Below, piece by piece: positions 8,411 to 17,462 of a stretch of 64,000 nt of DNA (the stretch's first letter is position 1; each line of letters begins with the position of its first letter). Both the position numbers and the translations under genes were made by a program. The notes beneath the pieces are model-generated. The model saw only the letters and a list, made by a program, of their open reading frames with translations. It did no database searches and was not told the DNA's origin. The stretch is from an uncultured Christensenellaceae bacterium. Lineage in GTDB: Bacteria; Bacillota; Clostridia; Christensenellales; CAG-314. The DNA lies in NCBI GenBank assembly GCA_910587795.1, contig CAJUNH010000003.1, positions 94,794 through 158,793 on the forward strand. The letters are read 5' to 3'.

Positions 8411-8450
8411 GCAAGCCGAGAGTTTTATTAAATTCTCGGCTTGTATATTG
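8411..8450 (+). terminator. Terminator after LRR gene
   Basis: Stem CAAGCCGAGA/TCTCGGCTTG (8412-8421 with 8434-8443), followed by TATATTG; short T content. Confidence 0.65.
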
Positions 8451-8500
8451 CGTTTATTGAAAGTAAATAGGACGAAAACTTTTTAAATTTAATCGACAAA

Positions 8501-8544
8501 AACAGGTTTAAACCCGTATATTTTTTCGGGGTTAAGCCTGTTTT
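8501..8544 (-). terminator. Terminator of the flavoprotein/FGGY gene group
   Basis: Long stem AACAGG(C/T)TTAAACCC with a loop rich in A/T, followed on the minus strand by TTTTTGTCG. It ends the transcript of the FAD oxidase. Confidence 0.75.
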
Positions 8545-8616
8545 GTTAAAATAAGATTTAATCAATATTAAATAGGCGCGCACCGCATGCCTTAAAGTAT
8601 ATTTTATGTTAAATAC

Positions 8617-10353
8617 TTACCACTTCGGTCTTACAAAGCGTTTTTCTTCCTCTTTTAAATCCAGTCCCAACGTTCCGCCGGGGTTCATAAGATTATCGGG
8701 GTCAAAGTGTTTTTTTAGCACTTTAAATATTTCCATTTGACGCGTGCCGATTTGCCCCTCCAACCAGGGCGCAAAAAATTTGCCTATACCGTGATGGTGA
8801 GATATTGCCGCGCCGCTCTTTTGGATATGGTCCAAAATCCCGCTCCAATAATTTACAAAATCGTCCAACGTATTCATCTTTGCTATAAAGATAAAGTACA
8901 AATTTGCCCCCTGCGGATAGCAATGCGACATATGCGTCATACAGATAGTATTTGGACGGGAATGGCAGTATTCGCGCACCGTTTGATGTACGTGTTCCAT
9001 TTGACTCCAAGTAACCGAACATTCCAGCGTATCGGTCATTACACCGAAGTCCTGCATGGTATCGCGCAAATACGGGTCGTTAAAACGTCCTTTTTCCCAA
9101 GCGGAAGTTACCATACCGGTCAGGCTCATTGCATGGTGCTTTTTGCATATACGTTTAACGTTTTTAGCAACGTTTTTGCAAAAGCCTTTTTCGCCGTCGG
9201 TAAATCCCAAAAACAAACAGCGGTTATGCGGTTTGTAGCCGAAGCTGCTGAGCATTTTACCCAAAACGCTGTCGCTTACTCCGTAAAGGTGCATCATCAT
9301 GTCCGTTTCTTCGGGATCGGACAAACGGAACACGCTGGGACGGCCGCATTCGCACTGCATAATTTCCCGCGCGGCGTCCATTGCCGTTTCCCAGTCTTTA
9401 AACATATAGCTGAATTTATAATGGTTTTTAGGCATATGACGGAAAACTTTAAGCGTTACGTGCGTCAAAACGCCGTATGCGCCTTCGCTGCCCATCATAA
9501 TTTGGTTTATGTCCGGACCCGTAGCCCTTGCGGGATACGCCTCGGTTTTTACCGTGCCTGTGGGCGTTGCGTATTCCTGAGCTATTACTATATCCTCTAT
9601 TTTGCCGTAATAGGTAGAGTTTTGCCCCGCGCCGCGAGTTACCGTCCAACCGCCTACCGAGCTGTACTCGAACGATTGCGGAAAATGTCCGCAAGTATAG
9701 GCGCGTTTTGCGCCGAACAGCTTTACGGCGTTATTTAATGTTTCTTCCAACTTCGGTCCGCTCATACCCGCTTCTACCGTTATGGTTTGGTCGGTTTCGT
9801 TAAAGTCGATAACTTTATTAAAATTTCTGCGCATATCCAAACTTACGCCGCCGCAAATAGGCTCTACGCCGCGCGTAACGGACGACCCGCCGCCGTATAC
9901 GTACAAGGGGATTTTATGTTTGGAAACAAGAGCGACGATTTTTTCTATCTGTTCCTTATTTTCGGGGTAAACCACTGCGTCGGGCACGTTGTCGGCAATA
10001 TGCTCGCGCAAACGCAGCAAGTCGAACATAGTTTTGCCGTATGCAACAGACAAACGGTCGTAATCGTCTGTAGACACGTTGTCCCCGCCCACTATTGCGC
10101 GCAGTTCGTTTAATATTTCCGCGCTTAAAGCGCAGGGTTTATCTAATTTTACTTCTTCCAGTCCCAACGGTTCGTCGTAATTTTTAAAAGATTCGTCATC
10201 CAATTTAAAAATTTCCTTCATTAGCTTATACAGGTTTTCCTTTGGAACTTTATTAAAGTTTGGATCGCCCCATTTAAAGATAGAACGGTAACTGCGAGCA
10301 GGGGGAGTTTCTAAATACCACTTAGGTTCAAACCCTTTGTACGGTTTACTCAT
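8617..10353 (-). CDS. FAD-binding oxidase, alkyldihydroxyacetonephosphate-synthase-like (VAO/PCMH family)
   Basis: A 578-residue flavoprotein. The PCMH-type FAD domain includes the pyrophosphate loop YVYGGGSSVTRGV at about 163-175 and EAGMSGPKLEE. The cap and C-terminal part contain SHHHGIGKFFAPW and end with DPDNLMNPGGTLGL, both typical of alkyl-DHAP synthase (AGPS) and GlcD/lactate-oxidase relatives. The HHHGIG motif matches the AGPS active-site His cluster. AGPS makes ether lipids by exchanging the acyl chain of acyl-DHAP for an alcohol; whether this protein does that or is a hydroxyacid oxidase is open. It is 13 bases downstream of an FGGY kinase gene and close to glycerol-phosphate-dehydrogenase-like genes, which favours glycerol-phosphate or lipid metabolism. 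Confidence 0.82.
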   Translation of the reverse strand: MSKPYKGFEPKWYLETPPARSYRSIFKWGDPNFNKVPKENLYKLMKEIFKLDDESFKNYDEPLGLEEVKLDKPCALSAEILNELRAIVGGDNVSTDDYDRLSVAYGKTMFDLLRLREHIADNVPDAVVYPENKEQIEKIVALVSKHKIPLYVYGGGSSVTRGVEPICGGVSLDMRRNFNKVIDFNETDQTITVEAGMSGPKLEETLNNAVKLFGAKRAYTCGHFPQSFEYSSVGGWTVTRGAGQNSTYYGKIEDIVIAQEYATPTGTVKTEAYPARATGPDINQIMMGSEGAYGVLTHVTLKVFRHMPKNHYKFSYMFKDWETAMDAAREIMQCECGRPSVFRLSDPEETDMMMHLYGVSDSVLGKMLSSFGYKPHNRCLFLGFTDGEKGFCKNVAKNVKRICKKHHAMSLTGMVTSAWEKGRFNDPYLRDTMQDFGVMTDTLECSVTWSQMEHVHQTVREYCHSRPNTICMTHMSHCYPQGANLYFIFIAKMNTLDDFVNYWSGILDHIQKSGAAISHHHGIGKFFAPWLEGQIGTRQMEIFKVLKKHFDPDNLMNPGGTLGLDLKEEEKRFVRPKW

Positions 10354-10366
10354 GTTTTGTTTCTCC

Positions 10367-11899
10367 TTATTTATTTTTATCCATATGCAGGTAAAGTTTT
10401 TGCAATTTTTTATACAGCTTCATATAAACGTTTTTGTATAAATCGTCGTATATTTTGACGTTATCGGGATTAGGCGTAAACGTATCCGCAAAACGCACCA
10501 TTCCTTTTACCGCATCCTCTACCGAATCGTATACTCCGCAGGCGGCAAACGCGGAAATTGCACAGCCCAAAGCGCATGTTTCGTGAGTTTGCACGCGCTT
10601 TACGGGCTTGTTAAATATATCCGCCGCTATTTGACATATCAAATCGCTTTGCGCGCCGCCCCCCGATACGGTGATAAAGCTTATTTTTTGACGTCCTCTG
10701 CGCTCCATACGTTCAAGCCCTTCGCGCAAGGCATAGTCGATTCCTTCGATTATAGCCTTATAAACGTGTGCGCGCGTGTGCCAGTCGTTAAAACCTATTA
10801 TTGAACCGCGGGCTTCGGGGTGAGTTAGTCCGGCCTGCCAAAACGGCTGCAATATCAGTCCGTCGCTGCCTGCGGGCACGCTTTCCATTTCCTCGTTCAT
10901 CAATTCTTCCACGCTCCGTCCCGTCTCCTCGGCACGTTTTTCCAAATGCTGAGCAAAATGTTTTTTAAACCAGCTTATCATCCAGTATCCGCGGAAAATC
11001 TGCACCTCGGGATTGTAATACTCCTTTACAACAGACGGATAACTGGGCATAAACGGCTCCGGCTCAAAATATTTTTTTGTAGAAAACTGTACCGTACTGC
11101 TTGTGCCGAAGGATATGCTTGCAACGTTGCGGTCTATACAGCCGCCGCCTAACGTTTCGCAGCTCTTATCCGAACCGCCGGCTATTACTTTAAGCCCGAC
11201 GGGCAAACCGGTAATCTTTGCAACGTTTTCGTCAACGGTACCCATAACGTCGCCCGGATTGCATAACGGAATCATTTTGTTTAAAGGTAAATTAAACACG
11301 GGGAAAAGCAGCTCGCTCTTTTTAAGCCAGCGCCTGCCCTTATTATAAAAAGGCAAGTGACAAATCGTAGACGCGTAGGAATCGACTAAATTGCCCGTAA
11401 GTTTAAAATTTAAATAGCCGGAAATCAACGTAACCTTATCTACTTTCGCCCAAACCTCGGGTTCGTTATCCTGTATCCAGTTAGTAAGCACTCGTCCGCG
11501 TATTGCTTTAATAGGACGCGACATTCCCACAAGCTTAAACAAAAAGCGCTGTTTTAACGGCAGTTTTTTCGACGTATCGGCAGTGCGCATATCGCTCCAC
11601 AATATACAGTTGCGCACCGCGTTTCCGTCCTTATCTAAAAGCACCGCCGTATCGCGGAACGTATCTACGGACATTGCTATTATGCCGTCCATCAAATCGG
11701 GCTTTTTACTGCGGATACGCGACGTTATCTCTGCAAGTACCTCCCAATACATTTCCGCAGACTGTTCCATATATCCGTTTTCCTTAGATATGTAGGGTTT
11801 GTATTTGATTTGCTCTTTAATAAGCAAATTTCCTTTATCGTCGAAAATTATGCCCCTCATACTTTGAGTGCCTACGTCAATTACAAGTACGTTGCTCAT
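10367..11899 (-). CDS. FGGY-family carbohydrate kinase
   Basis: A 510-residue sugar/polyol kinase of the glycerol kinase-xylulokinase superfamily. The first ATPase fold has LVIDVGTQSMRGIIFD (phosphate 1). The second fold has SISFGTSSTVQF, and the adenosine/FGGY region is SGGGAQSDLICQIAADIFNKPV followed by GCAISAFAACG. Substrate cannot be assigned. Its neighbours, a GlpA-like oxidase and an AGPS-like oxidase, make glycerol, glyceraldehyde or dihydroxyacetone reasonable guesses. It is directly upstream of the FAD oxidase; a gap of about 230 bases separates it from the DUF1667 gene. Confidence 0.88.
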   Translation of the reverse strand: MSNVLVIDVGTQSMRGIIFDDKGNLLIKEQIKYKPYISKENGYMEQSAEMYWEVLAEITSRIRSKKPDLMDGIIAMSVDTFRDTAVLLDKDGNAVRNCILWSDMRTADTSKKLPLKQRFLFKLVGMSRPIKAIRGRVLTNWIQDNEPEVWAKVDKVTLISGYLNFKLTGNLVDSYASTICHLPFYNKGRRWLKKSELLFPVFNLPLNKMIPLCNPGDVMGTVDENVAKITGLPVGLKVIAGGSDKSCETLGGGCIDRNVASISFGTSSTVQFSTKKYFEPEPFMPSYPSVVKEYYNPEVQIFRGYWMISWFKKHFAQHLEKRAEETGRSVEELMNEEMESVPAGSDGLILQPFWQAGLTHPEARGSIIGFNDWHTRAHVYKAIIEGIDYALREGLERMERRGRQKISFITVSGGGAQSDLICQIAADIFNKPVKRVQTHETCALGCAISAFAACGVYDSVEDAVKGMVRFADTFTPNPDNVKIYDDLYKNVYMKLYKKLQKLYLHMDKNK

Positions 11900-12133
11900 G
11901 CGGCTTATCTCCTTATGCTTAGTTTAATGATTTGTTTATATTTCTAGGTTAAGTAGTTAACGCACAGATTCAGCGTTTCGCTGCGCTTAGGTCGGGTTTA
12001 AACCGAATTTTTGCCATAAACGTAGTTTTTCAAAGGTCGAAGAAGGAAATAAAGCGTTTGAGAACAATCGATGTATTGCAGTAAGTAAGTCCCCAAAAAA
12101 AAGTCACCGCACCCATTAACACTTGGTTATGCG

Positions 12134-12481
12134 TTATTCCATATCGGTGGTCGTAATTACGTTTACGCCCGTGTTTAACACGTTACTAATTAAAATTGTA
12201 CCGATAGGAACTTTTTTGTCAAGAGTAAATTTTGATAAAACGCCGATTAAATCGAATATTTTTTGTTTTGGAATTTCTCCGTCGGTACGCACAGACACTA
12301 CCGGATAGCCCGCAACCGTCGTCTTTACCGAGCTTGTAACGCTGCGCGTAGGACAGGTAAGCTCCGTTTCGGCAAAAGCTACGCCCCGTTTACACTTTGC
12401 GCCGTCTACGGTAATTTTGCCGTTATCGTCAGACACTTGAAGTCTGCATCCGTTTGGACAGACAATACATACCATTTCCAT
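12134..12481 (-). CDS. DUF1667 protein (small partner of anaerobic GlpA-like oxidoreductase)
   Basis: A 115-residue protein with four cysteines in CIVCPNGCRLQV and GAKCKRG, the hallmark of DUF1667, likely an Fe-S or redox mini-subunit. Its ATG directly abuts the TAA of the upstream NAD(FAD) oxidoreductase (GGAGGATAAGTAAATG), so the genes are coupled. In many Firmicutes a GlpA/GlpO-like protein, an NAD(FAD) oxidoreductase and DUF1667 form a three-gene set considered an anaerobic glycerol-3-phosphate dehydrogenase complex; the same order is seen here. The precise role of DUF1667 is not established. Confidence 0.9.
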   Translation of the reverse strand: MEMVCIVCPNGCRLQVSDDNGKITVDGAKCKRGVAFAETELTCPTRSVTSSVKTTVAGYPVVSVRTDGEIPKQKIFDLIGVLSKFTLDKKVPIGTILISNVLNTGVNVITTTDME

Positions 12482-13717
12482 TTACTTATCCTCCAAAGCA
12501 ACCGTAATGTTAGATAAATCGCCCGCTTGACTGAAATCCACAACTATACGCTCCATTTCGGGCGGAAGCAGTTTTAGATAGCGTTTGCTGAATACTTCCC
12601 TGCCGTTTGCCGTAACAGTCAGTCTTTGGTTAGATAAATCTTCGCTTGCGCGGAAATACATTATAACATTGCTTACGTCGTCGTTTACGTCAAGCATCTG
12701 CGGTACAACGTACAAAAACTTACCCTTTGCGGCAATGTTTACAAGCTTACGTTTATGCGGCGGTTTAGAAGCATGCTCTCCCGCCGTTTCGCCGCTTTCG
12801 CTTACATAGTCCGCAAGGTCGTTTACGTGAAGCGCGTTACCGCAGGCGTAAATTCCGTCGCACAGCGTTTGGCAGTTTTGGTCCACCGCCGCGCCTTTGG
12901 TTTTAGCGTCTAAAACTACAGACAGGTCGCCTGCAAGTTCGTTTTCCGGAATCAGCCCTACCGCAAGCACCAACGTATCGCAATCTATAAGCCGCTCTGT
13001 ACCCGATATAGGACGCATTTTTTCGTCCACCTGCGAAATTTCTGCTTTTTCCAACCTGTTGCTGCCGAATACGCGCGTAACGGTTGTAGATAAATACAAG
13101 GGGATATTAAAGTCGTGCAGACACTGATGTATATTGCGCGTCAGTCCCGACGGCGTAGGCTTTGCTTCGTACACGCCTACAACCTCGGCGCCTTCGAGCG
13201 TAAGTCGGCGCGCCATAATAAGACCGATATCTCCGCTGCCCAATATAACGACTTTTCTACCCGGCATAACGCCCAGCATATTTACCAAGTTTTGCGCAGC
13301 CCCCGCCGTATACACGCCGGCGCAGCGGTCGCCGTGTATAAAAATGCCGTTACGAGTACGCTCGCGGCAGCCTGTTGCAAGTATCAGTTTATCGCACGTA
13401 ACCTGCTTTACGCCCTGTTCGCACACGTATGTAATATAAAACATATCGGTATGCTTAATATCCGTAACAAAGCTGAACAACGCCGTTTGCACGTTAGTTT
13501 CGGACAGCTCCTTAATAAAACGGTCGGCATACTCCGGACCGGACAGTTTTTCGCCGAAACGCACTACGCCGAAACCGTCGTGAATACATTGTTTAAGTAT
13601 TCCGCCTAAACGCTGTTCGCGTTCTATCAGCAATACCTTGGAATCTTTACCCGCTTTTATTGCCGCGGCAAGTCCCGCAGGTCCTCCGCCTATAATAATT
13701 ATATCGTAGCGTTCCAT
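12482..13717 (-). CDS. NAD(FAD)-dependent oxidoreductase (pyridine nucleotide-disulfide family)
   Basis: A 411-residue flavoprotein. The N-terminal FAD dinucleotide fold is DIIIIGGGPAGLAAAIKAG. An NAD-binding fold follows with VVILGSGDIGLIMARRL. The second FAD motif is GIYACGNALHVNDL. There is no CxxxxC disulfide pair near the FAD motif, so it is not a classical disulfide reductase; it resembles the second subunit of anaerobic GlpABC-like complexes, passing electrons between the GlpA-like flavoprotein and NAD or another acceptor. It lies between the GlpA-like gene (11-base gap) and DUF1667 (abutting). The C-terminal 100 residues form a separate region without a recognised motif. Confidence 0.9.
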   Translation of the reverse strand: MERYDIIIIGGGPAGLAAAIKAGKDSKVLLIEREQRLGGILKQCIHDGFGVVRFGEKLSGPEYADRFIKELSETNVQTALFSFVTDIKHTDMFYITYVCEQGVKQVTCDKLILATGCRERTRNGIFIHGDRCAGVYTAGAAQNLVNMLGVMPGRKVVILGSGDIGLIMARRLTLEGAEVVGVYEAKPTPSGLTRNIHQCLHDFNIPLYLSTTVTRVFGSNRLEKAEISQVDEKMRPISGTERLIDCDTLVLAVGLIPENELAGDLSVVLDAKTKGAAVDQNCQTLCDGIYACGNALHVNDLADYVSESGETAGEHASKPPHKRKLVNIAAKGKFLYVVPQMLDVNDDVSNVIMYFRASEDLSNQRLTVTANGREVFSKRYLKLLPPEMERIVVDFSQAGDLSNITVALEDK

Positions 13718-13728
13718 ATCTATCTCCG

Positions 13729-15447
13729 TTAAATCCGCTTTATTTCTCCCACTACGACATTGCTGCCGTAATCCGCCTTTTGCACTTGACTGATGTCCGC
13801 GTTAAGTTCATCGGCAATAGTCTTTAAAATATTAGGCATACAAAAGCCGCCCTGACAGCGTCCCATACCAGCGCGCACGCGGCGTTTTACGCCGTCTATC
13901 GTGGCAACGCCCAAAGGGTTATTAATAGCCTGCTTAATTTCGCCCAAACTAACCTGCTCGCAGCGGCAAATCATTTTGCCGTAATCGGGATTGCTTTTTA
14001 TCAACTCGTTCAGCTCGTTTTCCGTCAAAGATTTTATATCGACGGGAGCAACCCTCTTGGGATTGAAGTCGGCGTTAAGCTCTACGTTTTTTCCGCGTGA
14101 CTTTAAAAGTTCCGCCGCCATTTCCGCAACGTCTACGGAAAACGCAGGCGCGGCCGTAAGTCCCGGCGACTGAATACCCGCAACGTGTATCAGGTTTTTA
14201 ACCTTTGCGCTGCGTTCGATTATAAAATCCTCCTCGTATGTCGGGGCGCGGACGCCGGCAAAATAAGCGATGATATTGGAACGCTGCATAGACGGACAGC
14301 AATCCAACTGTTTGTTAAACACTTCGTTTACGTCGCGGCTTTCGGTAGTCACGTCCTCGCGGTCGGGAATTTCTCGGGCGTTCGGTCCCAGCAAAATATT
14401 TCCGTCCACGGTTTTTACTATACCGCCGCCTTTTGTATTTTTGTTTTGTTTAATAGTTTTAAACGTAGGCGAAAGGCTTATCGCGTTATCGGGCAGCCCC
14501 TTGCCCTTAGAGTCCATCAGTAAATCCACGCCCTTACGCGGATGTATGGAAAAATACCTGTCTCCCGCCATCTGCGCCACTTTATCGGCAAATACGCCTG
14601 CGCAGTTAATTATACATTCGGCGGAGATTACGCCTCGGTTTGTAAAAATTTTTAAAATTTCGCAGTCTGTGTGCTCCATAGACAAAACCGCGGTATTAAG
14701 CGATACCGCCGCTCCGTTTTGCACAGCGTTTTCCGCATAGGCAATAGTTAACTTATACGGAGATACGGCTCCGGTACTTGCGATTTTAAGCGCGCCTACC
14801 GCATAGTCTTTTACTGTCGGCTCTGCTTTGCATATTTCCTTTTTGCTTATAACGCTTACGTTTGGAATATTATGTTTTTTTGCGCGCATCAAATAGCTGC
14901 GTCCGCAAAACTTGATAAACCGCGACGAAAACACAACGTACTGTCCCTTACGCTCAAACTCCACGCCCAAATCGCGGCATACGTCCGCGTACATAGCGTT
15001 ACCTCGGGTAACGTAATACAGTTTTTTGCACTTATGCTTTAAATCTATGCCTGCGTGCACCATTCCGTCGTTAGCTCCGCTTGCGCCGCGGGCAACGTCG
15101 CTGTGTTTTTCCACAAGCAGTATTTTCAATTTGTATTTAGAAAGTTCGCGCGCAACGGAACAACCGCTTATTCCGCCCCCTATCACCACAACGTCCCACG
15201 CCGTTCCGTCAAGAGATTTATCATTAACGGCGGGCAGAAAGGGGGGCTTTTCTTCGTAACCTTTAAGACGAATATCGTTGACAATATGTTTGCCGCTTTT
15301 TTTATCGGCAAACATTTTGCCTATCTTTACAATATTTTGCCAGTCGTCGCATTCGCCGTTTAGTATCACGCTGCGATCGTCCTCTGCCGCAGTAATTTTA
15401 ACGCCGAATTTTTTGTATACGGCATTTATTTTTTTTGTTAAATTCAT
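13729..15447 (-). CDS. GlpA-like FAD-dependent glycerol-3-phosphate dehydrogenase/oxidase with [2Fe-2S] BFD domain
   Basis: A 572-residue flavoprotein. Residues about 1-70 form a BON-like domain (VILNGECDDWQNIVKIGKMF). The FAD fold follows (WDVVVIGGGISGCSVARELSKY) and then a DAO-type catalytic domain. The C-terminal Fer2_BFD domain has CRC and C-(4)-C ligands in MICRCEQVS and MGRCQGGFC. This is the architecture of anaerobic GlpA: sn-glycerol 3-phosphate to dihydroxyacetone phosphate, with electrons passed to the partner encoded next. I prefer the ATG at 15447, seven bases after GAGG, over the ATG at 15453 that abuts it. It is the first gene of the group, with a promoter at 15515-15542. Confidence 0.88.
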   Translation of the reverse strand: MNLTKKINAVYKKFGVKITAAEDDRSVILNGECDDWQNIVKIGKMFADKKSGKHIVNDIRLKGYEEKPPFLPAVNDKSLDGTAWDVVVIGGGISGCSVARELSKYKLKILLVEKHSDVARGASGANDGMVHAGIDLKHKCKKLYYVTRGNAMYADVCRDLGVEFERKGQYVVFSSRFIKFCGRSYLMRAKKHNIPNVSVISKKEICKAEPTVKDYAVGALKIASTGAVSPYKLTIAYAENAVQNGAAVSLNTAVLSMEHTDCEILKIFTNRGVISAECIINCAGVFADKVAQMAGDRYFSIHPRKGVDLLMDSKGKGLPDNAISLSPTFKTIKQNKNTKGGGIVKTVDGNILLGPNAREIPDREDVTTESRDVNEVFNKQLDCCPSMQRSNIIAYFAGVRAPTYEEDFIIERSAKVKNLIHVAGIQSPGLTAAPAFSVDVAEMAAELLKSRGKNVELNADFNPKRVAPVDIKSLTENELNELIKSNPDYGKMICRCEQVSLGEIKQAINNPLGVATIDGVKRRVRAGMGRCQGGFCMPNILKTIADELNADISQVQKADYGSNVVVGEIKRI

Positions 15448-15514
15448 CGGCATACCTCAGTTATTGCAATAGCGAACCGCAATTGCGAATTGTGTTCATT
15501 TTTTACTAATTTAT

Positions 15515-15542
15515 ATTGTACCACTTTATATGCAAAAATCAA
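15515..15542 (-). promoter_or_regulatory. Promoter of the GlpA-like operon
   Basis: TTGATT (15542-15537), 16-base spacer, TACAAT (15520-15515) on the minus strand. It drives the GlpA-like, oxidoreductase and DUF1667 genes and possibly the FGGY and oxidase genes. Confidence 0.6.
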
Positions 15543-15678
15543 GCCGTATTTTTTTTACTTTTGCGAACAAATTTCATTTATAAACGGCTTAAAACAAAAT
15601 ATGCGTAAAAAACGTATAATATCAAACGGCGGAAAAAAAACATTTACAATAACAACAAAGAAGTGATACAATATATTT

Positions 15679-17088
15679 ATGCAAAAAGAAAACACAACCG
15701 CAGCCGAAAAACACTACATAAAAATGACGGAAACGCCCGTTGCAAAGCTGGTAATTATGCTGGGAATCCCCACTACGGTTTCTATGCTTATTACCAACTT
15801 GTACAATATGGCGGACACTTACTTTGTCGGCGAATTAGGAGAAAGCCAACAAGGCGCAATAGGCATTTTGTTTACGCTGCAATCCATAATACAAGCGGCA
15901 GCGTTTATGTTAGGGCACGGGTCGGGTTCGTTTGTTGCAAAAGAGCTTGCCGACAAAAATCCCCAAAATGCGTCGCGGTATATTTCGTCGGCATTGTTTG
16001 CAGGCAGTATATTCGGGCTTTTATTTATGGCTTCGGGGCTTGCCCTGCTTACGCCTTTTATGCGTCTATTGGGCTCTACCGAAACGATTTTGCCCTACGC
16101 CTGCAATTACGGAATGTGGGTAATGATTTCCTGCCCGTTTTTGGTATGTTCGCTTATACTAAACAACTGTCTGCGCTACGAGGGCAAAGCCTTTTTTGCA
16201 ATGATAGGACTTGTAAGCGGCGCAATAATAAATATTGCGGGCGATTATGTACTGATAAAAGTGTGTAATCTGGGCGTGTTCGGAGCGGGAATGTCCACTG
16301 CGATATCGCAAATTATCAGCTTTGCAATACTGCTTGTACTCTACCTTGTAAAAGCGCAAAGTAAAATATCGTTTAGGTACGTCAGTAAAGACATAAAGTT
16401 ATATCTTGCCGTTTGCAAGGTCGGCTTGCCGTCTCTTATACGTCAAGGACTCAACTCCGTTTCGTCGGGACTGTTAAACCACTTATCCAAACTATACGGC
16501 GGAAACATAGGGCTTGCGGACGAAACAATTGCAGCAATGAGCGTAGTCAACCGCTGTTCGTCGTTTATTATGTGCATAGGTTTGGGTATCGGTCAAGGAT
16601 TACAGCCCGTGGCTTCCTTTAATTATCAAGCAAAAAAATATGCGCGCGTCAAACGCGCCACAGTAGTTACTATGGCTGTGGGCTTTGCTATCGTGGCAAT
16701 AATATGCGTACCAGTATTTATATTTGCAGACGACGTAATAAAGCTGTTCCAAAAATCTCAATCGGTAGTCGACATAGGTGCGGCGGCATTAAAATACGCA
16801 ACGGTAGGATTGCTGTTTATACCGCTGTATACTCCGGCAAATATGTTGTTTCAAAGTATACGCAAAGCGTGGACGGCGTCGTTGTTATCGCTATTGCGCA
16901 ACGGGCTGACTTTTATACCCATTCTTGTTGTAACAACGTCTGTCTGGGCACTGACTGGGATACAAATATCCCAACCCATTGCCGACGTGCTTACAGGATT
17001 GATAAGTCTGCCGTTTTTGATACGCTTTTTTAAAACTACGCCAAACGCAGACGAAGCGGACGCCGAACAACTGCGGTCAACCGATTGA
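15679..17088 (+). CDS. MATE-family multidrug/sodium antiporter
   Basis: A 469-residue integral membrane exporter with about 12 hydrophobic segments in two homologous halves. The MatE signature is seen in LGIPTTVSMLITNLYNMADTY at the start of the first half, with a similar segment at about residue 245 (GLPSLIRQGLNSVSSG). Family members export cationic drugs, dyes or metabolites against Na+ or H+. It is divergent from the GlpA-like operon. Substrate is unknown. Confidence 0.92.
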   Translation: MQKENTTAAEKHYIKMTETPVAKLVIMLGIPTTVSMLITNLYNMADTYFVGELGESQQGAIGILFTLQSIIQAAAFMLGHGSGSFVAKELADKNPQNASRYISSALFAGSIFGLLFMASGLALLTPFMRLLGSTETILPYACNYGMWVMISCPFLVCSLILNNCLRYEGKAFFAMIGLVSGAIINIAGDYVLIKVCNLGVFGAGMSTAISQIISFAILLVLYLVKAQSKISFRYVSKDIKLYLAVCKVGLPSLIRQGLNSVSSGLLNHLSKLYGGNIGLADETIAAMSVVNRCSSFIMCIGLGIGQGLQPVASFNYQAKKYARVKRATVVTMAVGFAIVAIICVPVFIFADDVIKLFQKSQSVVDIGAAALKYATVGLLFIPLYTPANMLFQSIRKAWTASLLSLLRNGLTFIPILVVTTSVWALTGIQISQPIADVLTGLISLPFLIRFFKTTPNADEADAEQLRSTD

Positions 17089-17335
17089 ATTTGCACTAAT
17101 TGCAAAAGAAAAACCGTTTTGCTTAAACCTACTTACTCAACAAACAAAACGGCAAACCTCAAAAGTAAAATACATTGAACGTTTTGTTAATTCTGCAAGA
17201 TAATTTTATATTTATCAATTAAAACAACCGCAGCAAACCGCAAAAAAAACTTTCAGCCCTACCGCGCTAAAACGCCGTATAACTAAAAGCGATAATTCCG
17301 TAAACAAATTGACTTTATACAAAAAACAACTTTAA

Positions 17336-17400
17336 ACACATACGATGTTAATAAAAAAATCAAACTCCGTTAAATCGAGTTAGTTAATAACAAAATCCGC
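17336..17400. repeat. Solitary copy of the alternating inverted-repeat family
   Basis: A right-type arm ACACATACGATGTTAATAA is at 17336-17354. It is followed by the class 2 inter-unit core AACTCCGTTAAATCGAGTT (17363-17381) and a degenerate left arm beginning TTAATAAC at 17384. It shares AAACTCCGTTAAA with the array at 5.7 kb. Confidence 0.6.
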
Positions 17401-17411
17401 TGTAATTTTAT

Positions 17412-17451
17412 AAAAATACGGTTTCCCCATCAAAGGAAACCGTATTTTTTT
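17412..17451. terminator. Bidirectional terminator
   Basis: Stem AATACGGTTTCC/GGAAACCGTATT with loop CCATCAAA and T runs on both strands. It serves the convergent MATE and P-loop kinase genes. Confidence 0.88.
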
Positions 17452-17462
17452 ATAATAGATTA

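Larger units (their letters stand above)
17089..17462. other. Intergenic region with a solitary repeat and terminator
   Basis: AT-rich convergent intergenic stretch of 374 bases. It carries one isolated copy of the alternating inverted-repeat family and a bidirectional terminator. No reading frame is supported. Confidence 0.6.

Noticed and set aside
11900..12133. Possible leader RNA between DUF1667 and the FGGY kinase
   Set aside because: Some dyads (CGGTTTAAACCG-like, CAGCG/CGCTG) are present, but no consistent fold, promoter or terminator could be shown.
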